Positions 1 to 6,000 of a DNA stretch of 6,233 nucleotides are shown here, piece after piece. Where the stretch lies: the NCBI GenBank assembly GCA_001805165.1, contig MHEI01000022.1, positions 3,693-9,925 on the forward strand, in the 5' to 3' direction. A program made the position numbers and the translations under genes. The notes under the pieces were generated by a model. It was given only the letters and a program-made list of their open reading frames with translations. It had not been told where the DNA came from and did not search any database. This DNA is from Nitrospirae bacterium RBG_16_43_11 (lineage in GTDB: Bacteria > Nitrospirota > 9FT-COMBO-42-15 > HDB-SIOI813). Every line of letters begins with the position of its first letter. Within the stretch, counting starts at the first letter, position 1.

Positions 1-1
1 A

Positions 2-118
2 ACAACTGCTATAGCTCAGAAATACAAGGATATAATCAAGAAGAGGGCGTATCCTGACCTCTTCCTGACCCTGAAAAAAACGAGGATAGAAGACCTCAAA
101 AGAGTTCTTGACATCTAA
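2..118 (+). CDS. 3' end of an unidentified gene (partial)
   Basis: An open frame enters from the left edge and runs 38 codons to a TAA at 116-118. The visible tail is lysine- and arginine-rich with a short hydrophobic stretch (YPDLFLTL) and ends in KRVLDI; it looks like the C-terminal helix of a soluble protein. I do not recognise the family from so little sequence. It points the same way as the agmatinase gene, with a gap of 55 bp to the preferred agmatinase start, so it could be the preceding gene of the polyamine operon. A polyamine-related role is only a guess from position. The other two forward frames are less convincing: frame 1 stops after 18 codons. Confidence 0.55.
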   Translation, partial: TTAIAQKYKDIIKKRAYPDLFLTLKKTRIEDLKRVLDI

Positions 119-155
119 TCATCACTGTGATAATTTTACACCCCAATTCAGTCAT

Positions 156-161
156 GGAGGG
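156..161 (+). promoter_or_regulatory. Shine-Dalgarno site (GGAGGG) for agmatinase
   Basis: GGAGGG lies 12 bases before an in-frame TTG at 174. It is the only strong ribosome binding sequence near the 5' end of the agmatinase frame. The earlier in-frame TTG at 108 has only a weak GAG before it and would overlap the upstream gene by 11 bases. The site therefore favours the start at 174, although the spacing is on the long side. The ATG at 154-156 overlaps this site but is out of frame. Confidence 0.5.
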
Positions 162-173
162 TTATATCACAAA

Positions 174-1064
174 TTGGATAGAGATTCTCACTTCTTCATT
201 AAATCTAACTTTCTTGGCATCCCTCCGGAGAAGTCTGACTGGAATAACTCAAGGTTTGTAGTCTTACCAGTCCCATTTGACGCCACAACTTCTTTTCAAT
301 CCGGCACAAGGAAAGGCCCAAGGGCAGTAATAGAGGCATCGGCCTATATAGAGCTTTATGACGAAGAACTCCGTATGGAAAGTACAGATGCCGGAATACA
401 CACCCTCGACCAACTTGATGTATCAGTAAACCCTGAAGAGGTACTTAATAAAATAGAGTGTGTTATAACAGATATTGTCAACGCTGACAAAATTCCGGTA
501 ACAATCGGTGGTGAACATTCCATCACATTTGGTGTGATAAAGGCATTACATGCGAAATATGACGATCTTTCCGTACTTCAATTGGACGCTCATGCAGACT
601 TGCGGCAGGAGTATCAGGGGACCATCTGGAGCCACGCATGTGTGATGCGCAGGATATCTGAACTCGGAATCAATATAGTTCAGGCCGGAATAAGAAGCCT
701 TAGTAAGGACGAAGCCGGGTTTATCTCCTCAGCCAGGAATATACACACATACTATGCAGCAGATATAATTGACAAAAACGACTGGATGGAAGATGCAATA
801 TCACATTTATCAGATAACGTTTACATTACGATTGATGTGGATGCATTCGATCCTGCCTATGTGCCGGCTACCGGCACACCTGAACCCGGGGGGATGAACT
901 GGTATCAGGTTACAAAGTTCCTGAGCCGTGTTTTCCAGCGCAAAAAGATAGTCGGTTTTGATGCCGTAGAATTATGTCCGCAGCCGGGACAGACAGCATC
1001 TGATTTTCTTGTAGCACGGCTTTTATACAAAATGATGGGGTATTCCTTATTAAATAAAATTTAA
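174..1064 (+). CDS. speB: Agmatinase (arginase/ureohydrolase family)
   Basis: Hydrolyses agmatine to putrescine and urea in the cytoplasm, using a binuclear manganese centre. From the start at 174 the protein has 296 residues, normal for bacterial agmatinases. All family motifs are present: GGEHS (112-116), DAHAD (138-142), SHA (153-155, the His typical of agmatinases) and DVDAFDPAYVPATGTPEPGG (221-240). Expected metal ligands H115, D138, H140, D142, D221 and D223 are all intact, as is the late Glu in AVELCP (E266). The frame is open to a TTG at 108, which would add 22 residues unlike the family; I prefer the TTG at 174 because GGAGGG precedes it. The next gene, 45 bp downstream, makes agmatine from arginine, which supports agmatinase over arginase, formiminoglutamase or guanidinobutyrase. 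No promoter is evident, so it may be transcribed from upstream. Confidence 0.94.
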   Translation: MDRDSHFFIKSNFLGIPPEKSDWNNSRFVVLPVPFDATTSFQSGTRKGPRAVIEASAYIELYDEELRMESTDAGIHTLDQLDVSVNPEEVLNKIECVITDIVNADKIPVTIGGEHSITFGVIKALHAKYDDLSVLQLDAHADLRQEYQGTIWSHACVMRRISELGINIVQAGIRSLSKDEAGFISSARNIHTYYAADIIDKNDWMEDAISHLSDNVYITIDVDAFDPAYVPATGTPEPGGMNWYQVTKFLSRVFQRKKIVGFDAVELCPQPGQTASDFLVARLLYKMMGYSLLNKI

Positions 1065-1109
1065 TAAAACAGTCTCTGCAAAGAGTTCACTGGGGAGGAT
1101 GAAAGGAAC

Positions 1110-1652
1110 ATGCTATTCGTACCAAAAAGAGTGTTTTTTACAAAGGGTGTGGGTACACACAAAGAAGAATTGAGGTCTTTTGAGCTGGCTTTGCGTGACG
1201 CCAAGATTGAAAAGTGCAACCTTGTTCAGGTTTCAAGCATACTCCCTCCGCAGTGTAAGATAGTCTCCATAAACGAAGGGATAAAAGAACTTCTTGCCGG
1301 AGCAATAACTTTTGTGGTGCTGAGCCGCTGCGCAAGCAACGAACCGCACCGCCTTATAGCAGCATCCGTTGGATGCGCTATCCCAACAGACAAGAATGCA
1401 TATGGATACCTTAGTGAACACCATGCGTATGGACAGTCTGATAAGTCAGCCGGTGATTATGCTGAAGACCTTGCTGCAGCCATGCTTGCATCTACTCTTG
1501 GAATAGAATTTGACGAAGACAAAAGCTGGGATCAGAAGAAAGAGGTTTACAGGATCAGTGACAGGATAGTTAAGACTACAAACGTTACCCAGTCTGCAAT
1601 TGTTAAGAATGGTTATACGACAGTCATTGCAGCAGCCGTCTTTCTATTTTAA
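1110..1652 (+). CDS. pdaD: Pyruvoyl-dependent arginine decarboxylase
   Basis: Decarboxylates L-arginine to agmatine with a covalent pyruvoyl group in place of pyridoxal phosphate. The 180-residue proenzyme should cleave itself between S42 and S43 in VSSILPP, giving a small beta chain and a larger alpha chain whose first Ser becomes the pyruvoyl group. N37 matches the active-site Asn five residues before the cleavage site in the Methanocaldococcus jannaschii enzyme, and E103 in SEHHAYG matches its catalytic Glu. The length is close to that of archaeal and chlamydial family members. The ATG follows GGGGAGG (1092-1098) at 11 bases; an ATG at 1099 directly abuts that site but is out of frame. With the agmatinase 45 bp upstream it forms a complete arginine-to-putrescine route. 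Its last 9 bases overlap the convergent receiver gene. A histidine decarboxylase role is unlikely given the overall match to the arginine enzyme. Confidence 0.96.
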   Translation: MLFVPKRVFFTKGVGTHKEELRSFELALRDAKIEKCNLVQVSSILPPQCKIVSINEGIKELLAGAITFVVLSRCASNEPHRLIAASVGCAIPTDKNAYGYLSEHHAYGQSDKSAGDYAEDLAAAMLASTLGIEFDEDKSWDQKKEVYRISDRIVKTTNVTQSAIVKNGYTTVIAAAVFLF

Positions 1653-2012
1653 TTTTGCGCCGGTCAATATTGAAGATATCAGGGTCTTCAATTCAGATAA
1701 ATTTGCTGACTTTACGAAGTATGCATCTGATGCCCACGTACCAAAGTCATGCTTGTAATCCTCATATGCACTTATGAAGATAATCGGGATGTCAATTCTC
1801 ATATCCTTTATCTTTCTTGCAAGCGTAATTCCGTCCATACCCGGCATTTTTATATCGAGGGTTACAAGATCAGGAGATCCCTTACCTAACTGTGTAAGGG
1901 CATCTTCACCACTTCCTGCTAAGATAACGTTATAACCTTCCTCCTCAAATTCTTCCTTGTAAAGAAGCCTTATATGTTCCTCATCATCCACAACCAGGAT
2001 AGTCTTTTTCAT
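1644..2012 (-). CDS. Stand-alone response regulator receiver (CheY-like)
   Basis: A single receiver domain of 122 residues with no output domain. It would accept a phosphoryl group from a histidine kinase and signal by protein contact. The acidic pocket is D9, D10 and E11, the phospho-acceptor is D53 in TLDIKMPGMDG, the switch Ser is S81 in FISAYED, the aromatic switch residue is Y98 and the conserved Lys is K101 in FVKSA, so the protein should be active. A run of GGGGGGAG (2023-2016) sits three bases before the ATG, a strong but closely spaced ribosome site. It lies 37 bp after the radical SAM gene on the same strand and is probably co-transcribed. No histidine kinase is present in the window, so its partner is unknown. 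The 3' end overlaps pdaD tail to tail by 9 bases. Confidence 0.94.
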   Translation of the reverse strand: MKKTILVVDDEEHIRLLYKEEFEEEGYNVILAGSGEDALTQLGKGSPDLVTLDIKMPGMDGITLARKIKDMRIDIPIIFISAYEDYKHDFGTWASDAYFVKSANLSELKTLISSILTGAKLK

Positions 2013-2049
2013 TTACTCCCCCCTATTAATATTCCTCATAGTCAACTTT

Positions 2050-3567
2050 TCATGTCTTTTTACAATCTATCACAAAGCCATAAGATTTTCCACCGGGATT
2101 TAGCCTCTTCTCAAGGTTATACATAATCTTCTCGCCGCTTCCCTCCCCTTCCTTCCATGCATCAAGACACGACTGGGCTATAACCCTGTCAAGCGGTGCA
2201 GGATTATAAAGCAGTTTCTTTATAGAAAAGGGACTAAGTGAAATCGGGTTATAGGAATTGTTCAGATATCCGCTTTCGATTAGTCTTTTTTCCAAACCTG
2301 TATGGGGTTGAACACCGAGGAAAAATATTACACACTGTACCTGCTCCCTTCCCATAATCTTCACAATCGCCTTATACGAATTAATTGATTCTATCAGTGT
2401 CTCCTCTGTCTCCCCGGGGGCATTTATTGAATAATTAAGGATTACTTTACCACGATAACCGGCCTTCTTCAGATATCTGCAACCTTCGTAGAGATGCTCA
2501 AGCCTGAACCCCATGCTCATCTCATTCAGCACACTCTGTGACCCTGATGTAATAGAGACCTCGAGATCACCTACGCCGGACAAGACCATAAGATCTGCGA
2601 GTTCCGGTGTTATAAGACTTGTCCGCACATAACCGCTCCACTCAACAGGGAGCTTACTCTTAATTATCCCCTCCAATAATGCCTTACAATGCCGGACAGC
2701 CTGGCTTCCGGGAATAAACTGTGCATCGGCAAACCATATCTTTCTTACATTCCACCGGGAATATAGATATCTGATTTCATCAATTATCTTCTCCGGATCC
2801 CTGTAGCGAACATTAGGTCCCTCTATAAATGAATAAAGACAAAACTCACAATTATATGGACATCCCCTCTTTGTCTGTATACCAATAGTCTCTCCAAAAT
2901 AAGAAGATACCTGCGGGAAAATCGTCTCAATATATGGATAATCCATTGAAATATCTGCTATTGGAACAGGCTGCTTACCCTTTCCTGTTATAACCCTGCC
3001 GGCCTTTTTATAAACGACTCTATGCGCTTCAATATCAGTCCCGTCTATCAGGGATACAAGAACATCTTCACCCTCACCAATGACTCCTACCACTCCATCC
3101 GGCAGTTTTTTTATAATCTCATTATGAAAAACACTGAAGGCGCCGCCTCCTATGACATAAGTCTTATCCGGATAATTTTTTATGGTCTTTTTAATCAGAT
3201 ATAATTTCTCTTTCAGGTGATTCTCATATGTAAAGACCATGCTCAATCCCTTAATCCCGGCCTGTAACTTTTTAAAAATATTTGATGAATAATAAAAATT
3301 AAAGGCAAGTTCAAGGGAGTCATCGCCACCGTGAGGCGCATAAATCTGGATATCCCGCCAGGAAAATGCAATAATATCGGGCTTGAATTTATCAAGCATA
3401 TCGGTTATTGCATTCAAGCGGCCGCCTTTGTTTATTACCGAGAGATCCAATATATGCTGCTGTATATGGGAACGTTTCCTGTGAACATAGTTGGCAAGGT
3501 ATGTGGGGCCTATGGGATATATTTTTTTACAAGGAAGCCATATATATAAAATAGAATTATTGCTCAT
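2050..3567 (-). CDS. B12-binding-type radical SAM protein, unknown substrate
   Basis: A 505-residue enzyme with the layout of cobalamin-dependent (class B type) radical SAM proteins. Residues about 5-175 look like the Rossmann-type B12-binding domain, with strands at HILDLSVI (38-45), PDIIAFSW (63-70), VIGGGAF (138-144) and VIGEGED (162-168). The usual DxHxxG cobalt-ligand motif is not seen, as in many members of this group. The radical SAM core holds the iron-sulfur motif C236-x3-C240-x2-C243, then WFADAQFIPG (278-287), TSGSQSVLNEM (340-350) and NAPGETEET (382-390). These match conserved parts of the family. Relatives methylate carbon or phosphorus atoms, or carry out ring chemistry; nothing here fixes the substrate. 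The ATG is set by an in-frame stop just upstream and lacks a good ribosome site (only AAGGTG about 22 bases away). It sits 39 bp after ubiE on the same strand. Confidence 0.92.
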   Translation of the reverse strand: MSNNSILYIWLPCKKIYPIGPTYLANYVHRKRSHIQQHILDLSVINKGGRLNAITDMLDKFKPDIIAFSWRDIQIYAPHGGDDSLELAFNFYYSSNIFKKLQAGIKGLSMVFTYENHLKEKLYLIKKTIKNYPDKTYVIGGGAFSVFHNEIIKKLPDGVVGVIGEGEDVLVSLIDGTDIEAHRVVYKKAGRVITGKGKQPVPIADISMDYPYIETIFPQVSSYFGETIGIQTKRGCPYNCEFCLYSFIEGPNVRYRDPEKIIDEIRYLYSRWNVRKIWFADAQFIPGSQAVRHCKALLEGIIKSKLPVEWSGYVRTSLITPELADLMVLSGVGDLEVSITSGSQSVLNEMSMGFRLEHLYEGCRYLKKAGYRGKVILNYSINAPGETEETLIESINSYKAIVKIMGREQVQCVIFFLGVQPHTGLEKRLIESGYLNNSYNPISLSPFSIKKLLYNPAPLDRVIAQSCLDAWKEGEGSGEKIMYNLEKRLNPGGKSYGFVIDCKKT

Positions 3568-3606
3568 GTTTATTTAATTTTAATTTTTGCACCTTGATCT
3601 TTGAAT

Positions 3607-4308
3607 TTATTTCGTCCCTGCATGCACAGCCACGATCCCGCCTGACAAGGTGTGATAGTACACATTTGAGAATCCAACCCTGAGCATCAATCTGCGAAGG
3701 TCCTCTGCCGGAGGGAATTTTCGTATCGAATCAGGCAGGTATTGATATATGCCCGTCCTGTCTTTTGATAATAAAGTACCAATTGCCGGAAGCAGGGTAA
3801 ATGAATAGAAATCATAAATATATCTGAAAACCGGGCTTGCGGGTTGTGTAAATTCGAGGCATACGACCTTTCCACCAGGCTTCGTAACCCGAAACATCTC
3901 TGAAAATGCCTTTTCAAGATGAGTCACATTCCTGACCCCAAACCCAACAGTTACGGCATCAAACTTATTATCCCCAAATTGCAGTGACTCTGCATTCCCG
4001 AGCACACAACTGATTATCCCCCCTAAGCCTTGTCCCAGAACTTTTTCCCTTCCAATCCTCAGCATCTCAGGGTTAAGGTCAGCAGCTATAACACGCCCTG
4101 ATGGGCCGGCCTTTTTTGCAAGAAGGATTGCCATATCTGCAGTACCTGAACAGACATCAAGAACACAACTTCCGTTCTTAACGCCGGCCTGCTCTATAGT
4201 AAAACGTTTCCAGTAGTGATGCTGTCCAAAACTCAGAACTGTATTATTGATATCATACCGTTTCGCAGCAGAAGAAAACATCCTCTGTACCATCTGTTCT
4301 TTATTCAT
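3607..4308 (-). CDS. ubiE: UbiE/MenG quinone C-methyltransferase
   Basis: Transfers a methyl group from SAM to the ring of demethylmenaquinone (last step of menaquinone synthesis), or to the equivalent ubiquinone precursor. The 233-residue length is typical. Family marks are MFSSAAKRYDINNTVLSFG (10-28), the SAM-binding loop VLDVCSGTADMA (49-60), acidic D77 in AADLNPEM, VGFGVRNV (121-128), LEFTQP (151-156), YQYLPDSIRKFP (188-199) and the C-terminal SGGIVAVHAGTK. It starts at an ATG with only a distant GGGGG (4328-4324) 15 bases upstream. A strong promoter lies about 60 bp before it, sharing a -35 box with the divergent prenyl synthase gene, whose product makes the quinone side chain. With no other quinone ring gene in view I cannot separate menaquinone from ubiquinone; menaquinone is more likely given the anaerobe-like neighbourhood. 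Confidence 0.95.
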   Translation of the reverse strand: MNKEQMVQRMFSSAAKRYDINNTVLSFGQHHYWKRFTIEQAGVKNGSCVLDVCSGTADMAILLAKKAGPSGRVIAADLNPEMLRIGREKVLGQGLGGIISCVLGNAESLQFGDNKFDAVTVGFGVRNVTHLEKAFSEMFRVTKPGGKVVCLEFTQPASPVFRYIYDFYSFTLLPAIGTLLSKDRTGIYQYLPDSIRKFPPAEDLRRLMLRVGFSNVYYHTLSGGIVAVHAGTK

Positions 4309-4373
4309 ATAAGAAATTTATTACCCCCTATAGTTTATGTTCAAAAATGCCCTGCATCTTCCCATGTAAACTG

Positions 4374-4402
4374 ATTATAGTATGAAATTAAACGCTTGAC
4401 AA
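4374..4402 (-). promoter_or_regulatory. sigma70-type promoter for ubiE operon
   Basis: Read on the minus strand, TTGTCA (4402-4397) is followed after 17 bases by a perfect TATAAT (4379-4374): 11 of 12 consensus positions with the ideal spacer. The expected start of transcription is near 4367 (an A), giving a leader of about 59 bases before the ubiE ATG. Its -35 box overlaps the -35 box of the opposite promoter. This is read from consensus only, without expression data. Confidence 0.65.
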
Positions 4403-4425
4403 TAACCTTCCTTCTGCCCTACTAT
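4396..4425 (+). promoter_or_regulatory. sigma70-type promoter for prenyl synthase operon
   Basis: A perfect TTGACA (4396-4401) is followed after 18 bases by TACTAT (4420-4425), which matches four of six -10 positions including the key T, A and final T. Transcription would begin near 4432. The TTGACA is on the same bases, shifted by one, as the -35 box of the divergent ubiE promoter. It also contains the TTG that opens the longest reading frame of the prenyl synthase, which argues against that codon as the start. Confidence 0.55.
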
Positions 4426-4467
4426 AACCCCGTGAAGGTTGCCATTCCTACAAACACACGTCTTACC

Positions 4468-5436
4468 ATGGATGAGGTCTGGGAGCTATGCAGGGAAGAC
4501 CTCCATAGGATAGAAGACCAGATTCACACAGACCTTAAATCCAATCTTTCCCTGATAAGTGTTATGGGCTCTCACCTGATAAACAGCGGTGGGAAACGCT
4601 TACGGCCCTTACTGATGATCCTCGGATCAAGGCTCGCCGGATACACAGGCAAATCTCATATAGAACTTGCCAGCGTCATAGAGCTTATTCATGCAGCCAC
4701 CCTTTTCCATGATGATGTAATAGATGAGGCCCCGACACGCCGTGGCAACAAAACTGCGAGGATGTTATGGGGAAACCAGGCAAGCATACTTGTAGGTGAT
4801 TATCTTTATGCAAAGGCACAGTGTACGATAGTATCATTTCATAATCATGACTTAAATGAATCCGTAACAGAGGCAACGAGGAAGATGGCAAAGGGTGAAC
4901 TCGCCCAGTTGGCCTTTAATGGCGACCTCAGCATAACAGAAGAAGATTACCTTGAAATAATAGGTAACAAGACCGCCTCTTTAATGGCAGCTACATGCCG
5001 TATAGGCGCTATCCTCGGTGAGTGCTCTACCGAACAGAGGGATGACTTTGAATTATTCGGGTGGAATGTCGGGATGGCCTTTCAGCTTGCTGATGACACA
5101 TTAGACTACGTTGCCAATAAGGCAAAGCTCGGGAAGTCCGTTGGAAAAGACCTCGAGGAAGGTAAAGTTACACTGCCACTCTTAGCCTTGCTAAAGAGGT
5201 GCAGTCAGAATGATGCTGAAAAGATAGAAAGGCTTATTACTTTATCAGAGGTTACGGAAGAGAACCTCAGTTTTATCCTGAATCTGATGAAGGAACATGG
5301 GGTTATAGAATACTCAATGGAGATCGCCAGGTCTTTTGTTGAAAAAGCAAAGAAGAGTGTTATGTTGTTTGAGGATTCCATACCTTTACAAGCCCTGTTT
5401 ACCGTAGCGGATTATGTAGTAGAACGGGAATTGTAA
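4468..5436 (+). CDS. ispB: Polyprenyl diphosphate synthase (trans, long-chain)
   Basis: Adds isopentenyl diphosphate units head to tail to an allylic primer, making the isoprenoid tail of a respiratory quinone. From the ATG at 4468 it has 322 residues, nearly the same as E. coli IspB, and the GGKRLRP motif (41-47) falls at about the same place. The first Asp-rich motif is DDVID (82-86), followed by RRG; the second is DDTLD (209-213), followed by GKDLEEGKVTLPLL (226-239). The residue five before the first Asp is Ala, not aromatic, which in this family goes with products longer than C20; exact length is not predictable. The frame is open to TTG at 4396 and has a GTG at 4432, but the TTG lies in a -35 box and GTG falls at the predicted transcription start. 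No clear ribosome site precedes any candidate. The ispB symbol means this type of synthase, not proven octaprenyl specificity. Confidence 0.93.
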   Translation: MDEVWELCREDLHRIEDQIHTDLKSNLSLISVMGSHLINSGGKRLRPLLMILGSRLAGYTGKSHIELASVIELIHAATLFHDDVIDEAPTRRGNKTARMLWGNQASILVGDYLYAKAQCTIVSFHNHDLNESVTEATRKMAKGELAQLAFNGDLSITEEDYLEIIGNKTASLMAATCRIGAILGECSTEQRDDFELFGWNVGMAFQLADDTLDYVANKAKLGKSVGKDLEEGKVTLPLLALLKRCSQNDAEKIERLITLSEVTEENLSFILNLMKEHGVIEYSMEIARSFVEKAKKSVMLFEDSIPLQALFTVADYVVEREL

Positions 5437-5444
5437 TATCGAAG

Positions 5445-5464
5445 TTCAAATTTGAAATTTCAAA
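5445..5464. repeat. Two overlapping AT-rich palindromes before the AMMECR1 gene
   Basis: The 34-base gap between the prenyl synthase and the AMMECR1 gene holds two perfect, overlapping palindromes: TTCAAATTTGAA (5445-5456) and TTTGAAATTTCAAA (5451-5464). They fill most of the gap and end seven bases from the next ATG, where a ribosome site would be expected. They could be an operator, alternative weak hairpins in the mRNA or a simple AT-rich spacer. There is no T-run or GC-rich stem, so I do not call a terminator. Confidence 0.5.
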
Positions 5465-5470
5465 GTTAAT

Positions 5471-5989
5471 ATGACACAAACAATCCACCCCCTCGTGCAA
5501 TTAGCAAGGGAGGCTATAAATGAGTATCTTATAAGTGGAGAGGTGCTTAAGACACCCGACGGCCTGAGTGATGAAATGAAGGAGTCGCATGGTGTCTTCG
5601 TATCTTTGAAGATGCACGGAATGTTAAGGGGTTGTATAGGGACATTTGAGCCGTCAACATCATGTGTCGCAGAAGAGGTAATCCATAATGCAATAAGTTC
5701 AGCCGTAAGAGACCCAAGGTTTATGCCGGTAACACAGTCTGAACTAATGGATATCGTCATATCGGTAGATGTCCTGACATCACCTGAACCTGTAAAATCG
5801 GTCAGTGATCTTGATTCCAGGAGGTATGGTGTAATCGTAAAGAGCGGACACAGGCGCGGGCTTCTACTCCCTGATCTCGAGGGGGTAGATACAGTAGAAG
5901 AGCAGATAAAGATAGCGAAGAGGAAGGCAGGGATAGTCTCTGATGAACCTGTTGATCTCTTCAGATTCGAGGTAAAGAGATATAAATAG
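5471..5989 (+). CDS. amrA: AMMECR1-domain protein (AmmeMemoRadiSam system protein A)
   Basis: A 172-residue protein made of a single AMMECR1 domain, the usual length for the bacterial and archaeal form. Clear family motifs are LRGCIGTFEP (52-61), NAISSAVRDPRF (73-84), ISVDVLTSPEP (97-107), RRGLLLPDLEGVDTVEEQ (128-145) and the closing VDLFRFEVKRY. The domain often occurs with a Memo-like protein and a radical SAM protein as the AmmeMemoRadiSam set, whose biochemical role is not settled; neither partner is visible here, and the radical SAM gene at 2050-3567 has a different (B12-binding) architecture. No good ribosome site precedes the ATG, where the sequence is AT-rich and palindromic. It follows the prenyl synthase by 34 bp and precedes the DUF1015 gene by 11 bp, so co-transcription is likely. 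The conserved Cys in LRGCIG suggests a catalytic or binding role, but that is inference. Confidence 0.93.
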   Translation: MTQTIHPLVQLAREAINEYLISGEVLKTPDGLSDEMKESHGVFVSLKMHGMLRGCIGTFEPSTSCVAEEVIHNAISSAVRDPRFMPVTQSELMDIVISVDVLTSPEPVKSVSDLDSRRYGVIVKSGHRRGLLLPDLEGVDTVEEQIKIAKRKAGIVSDEPVDLFRFEVKRYK

Positions 5990-6000
5990 GAGAAACAACA

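Noticed and set aside
3022..3549. Two small plus-strand open frames (60 and 72 codons) inside the radical SAM gene.
   Set aside because: They are antisense to a clearly conserved coding frame, with no ribosome sites or recognisable protein features.
2050..3567. Radical SAM gene as the menaquinone C8-methylase (MqnK/MenK), given the neighbouring ubiE.
   Set aside because: Those enzymes are HemW-like and lack an N-terminal B12-binding region; the architecture here is different.
2050..3567. Radical SAM gene as the radical SAM partner of the AMMECR1 protein.
   Set aside because: The AmmeMemoRadiSam radical SAM protein is a shorter type without a B12-binding domain, and the two genes are in opposite operons.
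4104..4117. GGCCGGCC followed by six T residues, resembling a terminator on the plus strand.
   Set aside because: It lies inside ubiE, which is on the other strand, has no loop for a hairpin, and the bases are explained by coding sequence.
4685..4891. Minus-strand open frame of 68 codons inside the prenyl synthase.
   Set aside because: It covers the antisense of the catalytic Asp-rich motif region and is a shadow of that gene.
5446..5760. Minus-strand open frame of 104 codons opposite the AMMECR1 gene.
   Set aside because: It is fully antisense to conserved AMMECR1 motifs and shows no protein family character.
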